Of a stretch of 24,460 nt of DNA, positions 1-9,749 are shown one piece after another (position 1 is the stretch's first letter; each line of letters opens with the position of its first letter). The stretch is from Plantago elongata. Lineage: Eukaryota > Streptophyta > Magnoliopsida > Lamiales > Plantaginaceae. A program made the position numbers and the translations under genes. The stretch covers positions 1 through 24,460 of the forward strand of contig JAYMSP010002412.1 in the NCBI GenBank assembly GCA_036897095.1, read 5' to 3'. The notes under the pieces are model-generated. The model was not told the origin of the DNA and searched no databases. It worked only from the letters and a program-made list of their open reading frames with translations.

Positions 1-636
1 AGTTAGAGAGCTTGAGAGAATATGTGCTTGATATGATAGTATGAGCGTAGTTCGTGTGTAGTTCAGCGTGTATTTCTCAGCTTCTAAGCGTTGATATTTA
101 TAGATGATTTTGAGATTCGTTCGAATACTATCCGTTTGACCTTCTCAGAAATCAATCCGTTGATATCTCGAAATAAGTACTCAGAAGTCATTATCTCGTT
201 TTTCCAGAGGGCTTTCTGGAATCGACTTTTCAATCGGTGTAATTAATACACTGTACTATTTCTTTTGTCTTGTAGTGTCAACGAAAACATGTGCCTTCAG
301 AACATGCATGCTCCTTGTCTCAGAGTGACAACGCTTTCAAAGAGGAGTAATATGCAAAAGCATTATACAAGGCTTTCTTAATGTGTCTTTTCTGAGGGGA
401 CTAATCCCTTGAATCTTCATTAAACTTGTGCAATCTTCAAATCTTCGATTAAACTCCATTGCTAGGATCCTTCTTCACGGCCATCTTCGAAACATAAAAA
501 TTACATTCAGAGACCTAAACAATCATATACAAGTTTAACTAGACTAACATACTAAGTAATTTTCTCTTTACAATGTTCAAGTGAACCGAGAGTACTAGTC
601 ACCTTTATGTATTAAAGATAAATTATATTCCTAACA
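1..636 (-). mobile_element. Copia-type LTR, 5' part, minus orientation
   Basis: Read on the minus strand, this begins at 636 with TGTTAGGAATAT and runs off the left edge. Its first ~140 bases align well with 15883-16032, including a shared block around GGTGACTAGTACTCT, so both are one LTR family. The copy at 15883 follows a polypurine tract, which fixes the LTR start. The copy here has no polypurine tract before 636, so it is either the 5' LTR of an element lying off the left edge or a solo LTR. A TATA-like box lies at 95-102. The long minus-strand stretch after it is pyrimidine-rich leader-like sequence. The other LTR end is not in the window, so target-site duplications cannot be tested. 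Confidence 0.75.
95..102 (-). promoter_or_regulatory. TATA-like box of the copia LTR
   Basis: The minus strand reads TATAAATA about 535 bases into the LTR that starts at 636. It is the only good TATA match in this LTR, and sequence after it resembles the start of an LTR transcript. Function is inferred. Confidence 0.45.
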
Positions 637-1460
637 TAATTTTTGTAGTATTGGTTGTTTATGGTCAATAACTAAAGATGGGCCGTGTATAGATGGGCCG
701 TGTATTGGTGATTGGTGCCTACCATCGAAAAATCCTCCCGCTCAATGAGTAATTTGTTAATTTTTATGTACAAAGCACTAGTTTGGTGTGAAAATACAAC
801 GTTATTATATATAGTGGTTTTTATTGATGCACCATATATTATCAATATAATAATATATCGTCTAGAGACGGATCTGAGTAAAGTGTACGTGATGCCTAAA
901 ACAATGATATTGAGTACGAAAAATTACGTATACACTACCTTTGCAATTGGTGTACAAAACAAATTCATCATTAGATTTAAAACAATATATTACACATGCC
1001 CCGTCCTGTTGACCAAACTTCTCACATCATTTCTCTCTCAAAGTACATAATTTCATTCCAAATAAATTTAAAAATGGTAAAATAATAAAAGTTCGAAACA
1101 TTAATAAAGAAGTTAGATAAAATAGCTAGAAAACCCTTCCTAATCCTATTTCATCCTGTTTTTAGTTTGGTATCATATTGTATTAGTCCACTTTTCTTTT
1201 GTAATTTTGTAAGGCTACCCTTATTTTTTAGGGTTTGATGTTTTCAGAGGTAAAAGCAATATTGACAATTTGAAAAAAACAGAGTCAATAAACAAGATCA
1301 TATGGCACACTACCCAGCAAAAAAAAAAAAATCTTTTCATTCAAAAAAAAATTATTCTGGAAAGAATTGGAGTGCTAACCTTGTCATGCAGATTTAAAAA
1401 CATAATTAAGATATCTACAGAAAAAAGTTGAGTGAAAAAAGTAGTCAAGTTTTGTATGTT
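637..1460. other. AT-rich non-coding stretch
   Basis: No supportable gene. The longest open frame (712-1050, 112 codons) has low-complexity AT-rich composition and resembles no family known to me. There is an exact 15-base tandem duplication at 676-690 and 691-705 (AGATGGGCCGTGTAT), and several A-runs around 1320-1350. This is probably old intergenic sequence flanking the LTR at 1-636. Confidence 0.6.
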
Positions 1461-2290
1461 CTTTTTGTTTTTCATCTTGGTTTTTTGTATGGTTATAGAT
1501 ATCATTGTTCTATTCTGTTTCAGTTTGGTTTAGTCTGGCAGCTTGTCTGTATGATTACGCATTTCTGGACAGGCTTTTAGAATTTAAGTTTCAGGATTTG
1601 GTATCCTAGATTTACTGGAATGATAGTGCAGCAGATTTCTTATTGGTTCTCACAGAAGATGGAGGCATTTTCAAAGAGTAGGGCTAGGAGATTGTTTCAA
1701 GAGTGTATCAAAGATGCAAATTATGAGTTTGTTGTGTCAGTAGAAGGCTTAGGCACCGGCAGCTTGTGGGACATTTGGTTTTCGGGGAACATCAACTTTT
1801 TTCAGGTTTTTGCAGATTGTATTTGTGATCCTTGGGTGTTAGACTATGCACTATTAGGGTGTTTAATTTTCCTATTATTGTCTGTATTATTTAGAATTTA
1901 GCTTTCCGGTTTGTGTTCTTCAACTGGTCCCCTGTTTTTTACTCGGGGTCTTATTGACCTCCTTGACTCTCTTTCTCTTATGCAATAATATCCCCCTCTC
2001 CCTCAAGCTAATTATGATAAATCTTCATAGGAACGTCTTCTATTCAAGTAGTTCTCCACATAATAGGTATCTCCCCCAACTCAGGTGTATTTTACCATTG
2101 ACTCTTGGCCTTGTTAATTTCGCAAGGTTATGCTAGACGACCTGGAGAATTCACAATATTTATCATTATTATTTAAGGGTTGAGTGCCTTTTTCTTGAAA
2201 AAAAGAAAGAAAAAAGAGAATAGAGAAGATAGATTTAAGAAAGTTATATGAAATATGAAGATAAGTTATGCAATTAGAGAAACTACAAGG
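1461..2290 (+). other. Unassigned stretch with one 93-codon open frame
   Basis: An open frame at 1620-1901 encodes 93 residues with a hydrophobic C-terminus (ending LLSVLFRI). I do not recognise it. The text after it (about 1915-2010) is pyrimidine-rich with an ATGCAATAATAT segment, which loosely recalls the 3' ends of plant LINEs, but there is no endonuclease or reverse transcriptase motif. Positions 2185-2225 are an A/G-rich run. It could be a LINE tail, an old gene fragment or chance. Confidence 0.2.
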
Positions 2291-3446
2291 TGGTGATTTC
2301 AATCAAGTTGATTAGCACGGAATTGCGGTTCACTGGAGTTAATCACGTGAGTGTCTCACTCACTTAGTTCAAGAACAAATAGTATTAGTGGAGTCGTCAA
2401 TTCCTATAAACTACGGCAAACAAATTAATCGGGCTACAATAATTTGCAACAAAATGTTATATAATCCATGGACGAAAACATATTTTTTTAAAGAGCAAGT
2501 TATACGATCAGTGATTTTGTTTTTAAATCATCAAATTAACACAACCAGATTAATTGTTTAAATTAAATAGCACAATGATTAATCCTGATGCATGACAGAT
2601 CGCAAAATTCCTGACTAATCATACTTGTGTCCATCACCACCCCATAGTGGGGTGTTTAGCAACTCCTAGTCATGGAAGAGAGCTAATCACATATTCTCAA
2701 GATAAAGTTGAATTAAATAAAGTTGATACAGTTTACCAATGGTTGTCACGTCCAGTGAAGCTGAAGAACTTTGAATATAATTCAACAGTATAGCTTGCTA
2801 AATACGAATCCCGATTGCACAAAGTAATCTTTAATATAAAAATATAACCAAGGTTTGGGTCACAAATCGAACTTTGCTTTTATCTATTTTCTCCCTCTAG
2901 AAACTATTTTAGAGTTGGGAGAGTATGAAAAGTATGTTTACAATTGAACACTAGCGCTTATTATCTAGAGAATGAAGTTACGTAGTAGAATCTAATTAGG
3001 AGAGAAAAATAGCGAAATATGGCAAAACAGGCTGGAGAACCGTGAATTGGGCCGAATGTTTGGCCCACCGCGTCGTGTTGAGCAGACGCGACGCGGTAAA
3101 ACCTGCAGTTTTGCTTCACAATGCGATCTTCTTCTGAATATTTACTATGATGCCCTTTTCGCTTGTTTTTGCTCCTTTTGCTTGATTTTGCTCATTTCAA
3201 CTTCGTTTGTTTGTATTTTGGCTTCACCACTTTATTTCTAGCATCCATATGAAGCAATTGGATCATCCAAGTGTGCATAAAATACACCCTTTTGCTATCA
3301 ATTGGAGCGTTTTCACCAAATACCTACGAAATACAAAATAGAACAAAACAAGTAAAATAGTTCTACTTTAATAATAAAAACTAGACTTAAGAACAATAAA
3401 AGGTGGTAAAAAATAATATGTGAGACGGTCTAAAACCCTATCATCA
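2291..3446 (-). mobile_element. Tat-like Ty3/gypsy 3' LTR
   Basis: On the minus strand this reads TGATGATAGGG at 3446 and ends in ACCA near 2291, so it has TG...CA ends and is about 1156 bases. It is preceded by a polypurine-like tract and the conserved hairpin at 3465-3484, which mark a 3' LTR. Its first ~300 bases match 9413-9711. Inside is a GC-rich stem, CCGCGTCG (3068-3075) with CGACGCGG (3089-3096), in otherwise AT-rich DNA. The PPT, hairpin and LTR-start arrangement is typical of the Tat/Ogre group; lineage is inferred, since no pol domain is present. The end at 2291 is chosen from the CA terminus and is approximate. Confidence 0.6.
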
Positions 3447-3484
3447 AATTTCCCAAGTCGAACCTTTGCTTGTCCTCAAGCAAA
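3447..3484 (-). promoter_or_regulatory. PPT and conserved hairpin before the Tat-like 3' LTR
   Basis: The plus strand reads TTTGCTTG, TCCT, CAAGCAAA at 3465-3484: an eight-base perfect stem with a four-base loop. On the minus strand it is followed by a purine-rich tract (GACTTGGGAAATT) and then the LTR start. The same hairpin-PPT-LTR order occurs at 9711-9749. The tract presumably primes plus-strand synthesis; the role of the hairpin is not known to me. Confidence 0.6.
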
Positions 3485-4770
3485 AAGACTCTCTAAATTT
3501 CCTAAGAAAACAGATAAACTAACAAGTCTAAATTGTGAGAAACGACACAACCAATGCAAGAAATAAACTCTAGGAATGCAAAAGCCTCAATGTCACACCA
3601 ACATTCATAGCAACGCACAAATAAGCTCACAAAATAAGTTTGTAATGTAAATAGAACTTAGGTATAACAGTGCAATCCCTATCAAGTGGGTAAGATGTAT
3701 ATCTGATTTGCTCTCACTCCTGGAATAATTCCGATTTCGAATTACATCAAGAAAACAGTAAAACATAACTCAGGTTCTAATCAACCCATAATTTTAGGAC
3801 CCAGAAAAATAACCCAAACACCAAATGCACCCAGCACACAAAGCACACAAGAGAGAAGAAGAAGAGAAAGAGCGGTAAAAACTAAGAGAGAAGTAGACAA
3901 GCAAATTACAGTCAAAGAAATATCCAGGGAAAGGGAAGAGTCAACTCAACCAAGTCCGTATGGTCACCACTCACCACACAAAACTAAACCAACCTCCGAA
4001 TTGAAATATGGAAATAGGTAGGTAAAAACGAATACAATACACACCAATGAGTACGGTATTATCAGAACACTTGAACAACCTCTGGACTTTTTATTATACT
4101 CCACATTATCCAAACATAACAAAACGATAGAAATCATAACTATGGTTGATTTTTTCATTTTTTTATTTTTTATTATTTTCATAGTGAGTAGGACACACAT
4201 TGAATGTAGGAAACTGGAGCCTCATACACCTCAATGGTATCACGAGACTCGATCAGCAAAACAGGTATGCACATAGGAAAACATGCATGCAGCCGAAACT
4301 CCGTACATCTCAGTATCCCAATGCATGCACATTATCTGTCTCACCTTTAGAGAAACTACCTCAAGTAAGACAATCACACCAAATGTTGTCTGTCGGAACT
4401 CCAAGCACCCCAATATAAAAGTAAACTGTGTTTAGTAGCTCTGATTCACAACCATAAGCATAAAAATAAACATAAACGAACAAGAGGAGTCTTTATTAGA
4501 ACCTAAAATGACCAAGACACCAGAACCCACGACTCACAGTTTGGTGCACAAATGAATATTTATTTTTGTTTTAAGGAAAGGAGAGAAGTTAGAGCAAGCG
4601 GTCAACCAACACAAACCGGGGGAGGATCACCACAGAAACACTCCCCTGGAGATGCTAAGACATTAACAAGAAGACTAGAATAAGAGTGAAGATGAGAGAC
4701 ATACACGATCATAACAGATAACACCACTAGCAAGAAAAAGTGTGATTTGGACACACTCGGGCCTATATTT
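3485..4770 (-). mobile_element. 3' non-coding internal region of Tat-like element, copy 1
   Basis: The first ~250 bases (to about 3735) align with 9750-9995, including a shared block around GATGTATATCTGATT. The rest, to about 4770, has no counterpart in the window and no credible coding frame. Tat-like elements often carry a long untranslated stretch between pol and the 3' LTR, which fits. The junction with the copia remnant to its right is somewhere near 4700-4770 and I cannot place it exactly. Direction is inferred from the LTR. Confidence 0.4.
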
Positions 4771-4772
4771 AC

Positions 4773-5102
4773 CTAGACAATGCTCATGCCAAGAGACTTA
4801 TAGAGGTTGTAGAGTCTCTTGGGGTTGGCTAATAATTTCAGGATGTCTACATGAAATGCATCAATTAGCTTACTATCTGAAACATCAAGAATAATATCGC
4901 AGATCACAATGTCAATTCTCAAACTATACTTGCACAAATTATGACCAACACATGCAGGCTGGGTGACATATCTAGTAGAAACTATGTAATCAACGGTTGA
5001 GGATAAACCAGATTCCTGTTTATAGAGGTAACAAGACAACATATTATTTCTTAAATAAAAATATTCACTTATGTTCAATTTCCAATCATCAATATCTCCC
5101 AC
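4773..5102 (-). CDS. Hypothetical 109-residue open frame next to copia remnant
   Basis: An uninterrupted minus-strand frame of 109 codons starts at an ATG at 5100-5102. I do not recognise the product. It contains several cysteines, a GDIDDWKL start and a hydrophobic middle (RIDIVICDIILDV). It lies directly downstream of the copia protease remnant, where a normal element would have the GAG-pre-integrase zinc site and integrase. I see no HHCC or DDE-type motif. It may be a diverged part of the copia polyprotein, a captured fragment or a chance frame. Its intact state beside heavily decayed sequence is the only reason to list it. Confidence 0.25.
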   Translation of the reverse strand: MGDIDDWKLNISEYFYLRNNMLSCYLYKQESGLSSTVDYIVSTRYVTQPACVGHNLCKYSLRIDIVICDIILDVSDSKLIDAFHVDILKLLANPKRLYNLYKSLGMSIV

Positions 5103-5159
5103 CCAAACATAAATGCATGTACTAACACAAGGTGAGTATATAGGTCACACAAGTGCTGG

Positions 5160-7058
5160 TGTTGTCCACACACCGGTTAACCAAATAGCAATTGTCACCA
5201 GTTCTAGTGCTTGACATTACCAGTTAATTTGCATAATTCACTACTTCACAAGAGCCCTTTTTGAACAGTACTTGTAGACCATCATCACACAGTTGACTAA
5301 TGCTAATGAGGTTAGCCATTAATTCTTCTACCAAAAAGAATCTGTTTCAAGGGAGGTAGCATTGAGGAGTTCAGAGTTCCCATGCCGATGAATTAGCTCA
5401 TAGTACCTCCACAATAAGTCATTGTACCTGTCCTAAGTGTAAAACGATCCTTGAAATAAGATCTAGTGTCAGTCATGTGTCTAGAACACCCACTATCAAA
5501 ATGCTAAACACCTGCAGTGTTAGTATTCAGGACAGTAGAGACAATAGAACAAAGAGCCTTACTTTTGGCAGACCATATCTATTTTAGGCTTCCTTTACCT
5601 TTCTTTTTGTTATTCTTAGTTCCATGATTGGTGACTAAATTTGTTACTAACTTATCAGAAACAATATCAGACACTGGTGTTGTGAGGACACATTTCTTGA
5701 TGGTTTTAGTTTTGCTACTTTCACTTAATGTCTCTATCACACCATCAGTGGTATCCTTGACCTTTTGTACCTGTTTAGTGCCTTCTTTTTGAGCAACTGA
5801 TAACAATATGATTTGATATGTCCTAGTTTAAACAGTGCTCAGAAACAAATTCTTTCTTTTTGGGGTTTTCATCAGTTTGTTTAGCTTTAACAAAAACAGG
5901 ACCAGAAGGAAAGATAGAAGCAGTTTTTACAAGTGGTAAGTTAGGCCCAACAGGTTTAAGGCCAAGTCCCATTGTTCCGTCATTACCAGGACAAAAGATA
6001 TCATCAAGTTTGGTCGAACTCGAATTAAACTTAGCTAAAGTCAGTTCAACTTTGACTAACCTTGATTGCACATTTTAAAGTTCATCATCCTTTTGAGTAA
6101 GAGTGACTTCAGGACAATTGATAGTATCCTGAAGATACTTGTTCTCCTTTTTATGATAGATTTCACTCTTAAGTACTGTCTTCCACTCGATCAGCAAATC
6201 ATAATAGATTTTTTTTTAACTCTTTGGCAATTTCATCCTCTTGAGTCCCATCATGGTCTATATTATGAGATGGATCTGAATCGATAGTAACAGCAATACG
6301 AAGATAAAAACAACTAGCCAAACAACGAAGGTTAGTACCAGAGACACTTCGGGTGTCACTGTGTGTGTGATCAGCATCCTCAGAGTCAAAAAGTTCTGCA
6401 AAGAAAATTTCTTGCACAGACTCATTGTTTCCAGCACATGGGTTCATATATTCCTCATCCAAGTGTACAAATGTGTGTGTTGTTGCAGTTTTGAAAAAAA
6501 AATTCTCCAGATGAATTATCTTCTTCAGTACCTGCATCATTAGTCATGCTAACACCATAGGTATTGCCCTTTTCACGAAGGGTGTTAGCACATTCATTAG
6601 AAAAGTGACCAAAACCTTCACAAGCAAAACACCTCTTTTTCTTAAGTTTTTCAATCTCTTCTGCAGTTGGTTGTTTCTTCGCAAAGGATTTAGGTGGATT
6701 ACTACTAGTGTTTTCCTTAAACTTGTCCCTGAAATTATTGTTTTTAAAACGTCTAAGAACATCATTGAGAGGAAGTACTTTGAAGGACTACTCCTTTGTC
6801 AACCTTATTTCTAACACCAAGTGGAGGATTTTTCATAAAACATTCATAACTAAGTAAAATATTCATCAAAGTTTGATAGTCAATGGTAGTCAATGGAGAT
6901 AAGCCACATATAGGTCCCAACTATGGCAATGTATATCTATTTGTGACTTATCTCCATGCACGAACATCAATGGGATGATGTAGGTGTGCATACGCAGCTC
7001 CAGTATCCATCTTGGGACCTTCAAAGATAGGCAAGCTATTGGCATTGACATTTTCCAT
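5160..7058 (-). pseudogene. Decayed SIRE-like copia gag-protease
   Basis: This encodes, in broken frames, the start of a Ty1/copia polyprotein: gag, which packages the RNA, and the aspartic protease, which cuts the polyprotein. Reading minus: a likely start at 7058 (MENVNANSLPIFEG), a short gag with a DVRAW segment, then a zinc knuckle CFACEGFGHFSNEC at 6590-6631 (CX2CX4HX4C) followed by ANTLREKG, a SIRE-type context. A second knuckle remnant (GHIKSYCYQ, about 5800) precedes the protease motif DSGCSRHMT near 5470-5497. NLISISQLCD near 5284-5312 is typical of the region just after the protease. Several frameshifts and stops break it. Gag looks internally shortened. Integrase, RT and RNase H are absent. 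It sits behind its own PBS and LTR, so it is the 5' end of one element cut off after the protease. Confidence 0.75.
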
Positions 7059-7072
7059 CTCTCAAAGTATTA

Positions 7073-7113
7073 GATCCAAACACACCAATGTGGAGGTGTT
7101 TGGATCTGATGCC
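7073..7113 (-). promoter_or_regulatory. Primer-binding site of the SIRE-like copia element, within a hairpin
   Basis: The minus strand reads TGGCATCAGATCC starting at 7113, close to the initiator Met-tRNA complement (TGGTATCAGAGCC) used by most plant copia elements. It lies between the LTR and the gag start, as expected. The bases at 7073-7083 (GATCCAAACAC) and 7096-7106 form an 11-base perfect inverted repeat, so the 3' half of the PBS lies inside a hairpin stem. Confidence 0.7.
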
Positions 7114-7990
7114 AATTAAATAGTAATTGGACCAGGATTTCACACTTAAAGACATAAACAGACTGCTCAGTGTGTCCACAACACCGAAAAGCAGAGTAAT
7201 CATTTTTTCAGTGTTTGTAGAACACTAAGCAGTCAACAACAACTAGAAACTTATATAAATAAACTCGGCAACCTAAAAAGAATAAACAACAGAATAAAGA
7301 ACATGAGATATAAGTTTCTAGAAGATAATGTATGTTGATAATTCAGGGAGCCTCAAGGCGAAAGGTATCCATTATAAACGTTAATAATGATTATAAAACT
7401 AGTCTAGTTCGGTTCTCTAGAATCTCTCTAGATGCAAACAACTAAGCAATTATAAAGAACTAAATCTACCAATCTACCTATCAATCTCTGGACAATAAAT
7501 AGAAAAAGTTTAGCACACTATTGGGACGAATACGAGAACTAGGCTTGACATAACTACGAGAGCTTGACTTGATATTCTCGATATGTGTCTTCTTCATAGA
7601 GCTCTTCTTATATAGGCGTGAGTATCACCGCTATCTTCCGTATCAAACTATAGAAGGAATTGTATTATGATCATATGGGAAGTCTTATCCAAGTCGACTT
7701 CTACTTTCCTTGAAATAGTCATGATTTTCCTTGTTATCTTCGACATACTTTCTTCTTTAGATTCTGCTCGATCTTTAGTCCTACAATATATGCACAAAAT
7801 ATTCTACACAACTATGGAACTATTTAGATGTTAGAGAAAGGTAAAAACTATATTTTCTATATATGTATAAAGATTATATATAGCAAGTGTGGTCTGGATC
7901 CTGGTGTGTCCGGAACACTGACTACTTGGTGTAACCAGATCATCCAGAATATCACAGTTACATCTTGCTTGAATTCACATTAACCCTCTC
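7114..7990 (-). mobile_element. 5' LTR of the SIRE-like copia element
   Basis: It is placed by the PBS at its right-hand (minus-strand 3') end and a TATA box (TATATAAG, 7607-7614). After the TATA box the minus strand shows a pyrimidine/purine leader pattern common in plant LTRs. The start is not resolved; I place it near 7990, before the change to Tat-like sequence. It is not the same family as the LTR at 1-636. A quasi-palindromic GTGT/ACAC motif with GGACAC occurs at about 7168 and 7912 within it. Confidence 0.55.
7607..7614 (-). promoter_or_regulatory. TATA box of the SIRE-like LTR
   Basis: The minus strand reads CGCCTATATAAGAAGAGC, a strong TATA match about 490 bases before the LTR end. 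Transcription would run leftward into gag. Activity is inferred. Confidence 0.5.
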
Positions 7991-8039
7991 ACCTTACATT
8001 ATTCTCTCCTAGTTTCTTGTCATTTCCAGGAAACCATGC

Positions 8040-9190
8040 ATCCAACAATAGCACGCAAGGAACAAGAGAAGCAAGACATTGAAGATTATGAGAGCAAGAC
8101 TAGGGAAGTCGGTGCCAAGTGCAAGAGAGCGACATTCGACACAAATGATTCAGAGGAGCCCGAAGAGGACAAATAGGAACCTGAACCCCCTTCCAACTCG
8201 GCTGACTCCAACAAATGCCGCCTCAGTAGTACCTCTCCACTCCTTTTCCATTAAGACTATTCGTTGGGGACCATTTCTAGCCTAGGTTTGAGGAGGGGGC
8301 TCATTTTTGGTACTACCTGCTACTTACTTGCTTTTACTTATATTTATTGCTTTATGTACTTTTTATATTTTAAGTCCGTTTGTTGTTATTGTGTCTAGTC
8401 TGTCTCCTAAGACAAAGTGTCCATTACTTGTACTTAAACTCTTTTGAGTGTATATGTTTTATTTGAGCATTTGGCTATTAGTATCTTGCATGCTTAAATT
8501 GGCTAAGTTCTTTTCTAATGTAAATAGAAAGTCTGTTTAACAGTATTATCGAAAAAGTCGTGAGGAGTCTTAGCCAACAAAAAATATTTTACCGACGATC
8601 GTCGCTTTAAATTCGAGAATAGCAAACTCCTTTGTTTGTGCCTCATCATACTCATGTGCACTTTATTGGATTGAGGATGACAAACGACATGTGCTTCATC
8701 ATATATTCACTCAATGTGCCAAACTCGTTATGAAGAACATGTTTGGAGAGGAGGCTTCTAAGATGTGGATGTTTTACCCACCATGCTGAGCTGATATGCC
8801 AAAGCAATGGAAGATATACCTGTGGTGTTATTGGTCTTTTCAAAACTGCATAAAATTATCTTGGAGTGTATTTGTGGTGCTAGTCATCACCGTTGTCGTG
8901 TTGGGCATGTCGAGATACTATCCAATATCAGCCACAGAGTCATGAGGGTTGATGGATGCGTATACAAATCAACATGCACAAAAGTGTGGACTTCGGTAAA
9001 ATAGATACTGCAAAAATATGGAGACCAAAAGAGTCCAAAGTGACCAATTGATTAGCATGAATCCATTGTGCAAAGATGTGGAAGCAAACGGTTGTGACTA
9101 AAATTGGAAGCAAAAGATTTGAAATCTAATACTGGTCGAAGTTGTGACAAAAGAAGAAGATAGTGCCTTCTAATCCAAACTGGTTGGAGG
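8040..9190 (+). mobile_element. Tat-like 3' segment, arm A of an inverted pair
   Basis: From about 8235 to 9190 this matches, in the opposite orientation, about 10085-11050. Shared marks include TTGGGGACCAT followed by GGTTTGAGGAGGG near 8258-8298 (a purine-rich tract), a GTGTCTAGTCTGTCTCC block near 8391, and the protein-like segment at 8640-9050. The first 200 bases encode acidic and basic low-complexity residues in one frame (KEQEKQDIEDYESK), like the end of a decayed ORF. It is read as the 3' part of a Tat/Athila-like gypsy element. The lineage is inferred from the purine tracts, not from an enzyme domain. Confidence 0.5.
8640..9050 (+). pseudogene. Unknown protein-like segment, copy A
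   Basis: Read in broken plus-strand frames, this gives CALYWIEDDKRH, then KNMFGEEASKMWMFYPP, then LECICGASHHRC and VMRVDGCVYK. The opposite-strand copy at 10198-10630 gives nearly the same peptides. Synonymous and conservative differences between the copies suggest a once-coding sequence carried by the element. I do not recognise the family. A cysteine/histidine cluster (CICGASHHRC) could be part of a metal site, but this is only a guess. Both copies carry stops and frameshifts, so neither is functional. Confidence 0.4.
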
Positions 9191-9412
9191 GTTAGGGTTT
9201 GCAAGAAACAGAGACGATAAAGAGAAGAACGGAGTAAGAAGAAGTTGATATAAGAGGGATGTAGAAGTGATAGTCTCGGTAAGTGGAGACGTGTCACAAC
9301 GAGAGGGAAGGTGTGAAGAGTGGGCTGCAATAGTAGGTTAAAGGACAAAATACACAACCTGTCAAAACTAGAGAGGAAAGGTGATGAGTTATGGCAACAC
9401 AAATCAGCATAA
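9191..9412. other. Unassigned purine-rich stretch
   Basis: G/A-rich sequence with GAGGGTTAGGGTTTGCAAG near 9186. It has no counterpart in the arm B region and no credible coding frame. It lies between arm A and the second Tat-like LTR fragment and may be element leader or LTR-end sequence. Confidence 0.35.
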
Positions 9413-9711
9413 CCATTCCCCTTTCGCTTGTTTTTTCTCCTTTTGCTCGATTTTGCTTATTCCAACTTCGTTTATTGGTATTTTAGCTTTACCACTCCAT
9501 ATCTAGCATCCATACAAAGCAATTGGATCATCCAAATGTGCATAAAACACACTCCTTTTCTATTAATTGGAGCGTTTTCACCAAATACCTGCGAAATCGA
9601 TAATAGAACAAAACACGTAAAATGGTTCTACTTTAATAATAAAAGCTAGACTTAAAAATAATAATTGGTGGTAAAAAAGACTATATTAGACGGTCTAAAA
9701 CACTCTCATCA
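9413..9711 (-). mobile_element. Tat-like LTR fragment, copy 2
   Basis: Minus strand from TGATGAGAG at 9711, matching the first ~300 bases of the LTR at 2291-3446. It stops abruptly near 9413, so about 850 bases of the LTR are missing. It is preceded (to the right) by a polypurine tract and the conserved hairpin, so it is a truncated 3' LTR. Differences from copy 1 are scattered substitutions and small indels, which indicates an old separate insertion rather than a recent duplication. Confidence 0.65.
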
Positions 9712-9749
9712 AACTCCCCAAACCGAACATTTGCTTGTCCTCAAGCAAA
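9712..9749 (-). promoter_or_regulatory. PPT and conserved hairpin, copy 2
   Basis: TTTGCTTG, TCCT, CAAGCAAA at 9730-9749 keeps the eight-base stem exactly. On the minus strand it is followed by GGTTTGGGGAGTT, a better polypurine tract than copy 1, and then the LTR start. Confidence 0.65.

Noticed and set aside
712-1050. 112-codon frame as a gene
   Set aside because: AT-rich low-complexity translation with no recognisable domain or promoter context.
1620-2230. Possible LINE 3' end with an A-rich tail
   Set aside because: There is no endonuclease, RT or zinc motif, and the A/G run at 2185-2225 is not a clean poly(A). Composition alone is not enough.
5860-6078. 72-codon plus-strand frame and other plus-strand frames across 5860-6814
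   Set aside because: They lie antisense to the decayed copia gag, whose zinc knuckle is on the minus strand.
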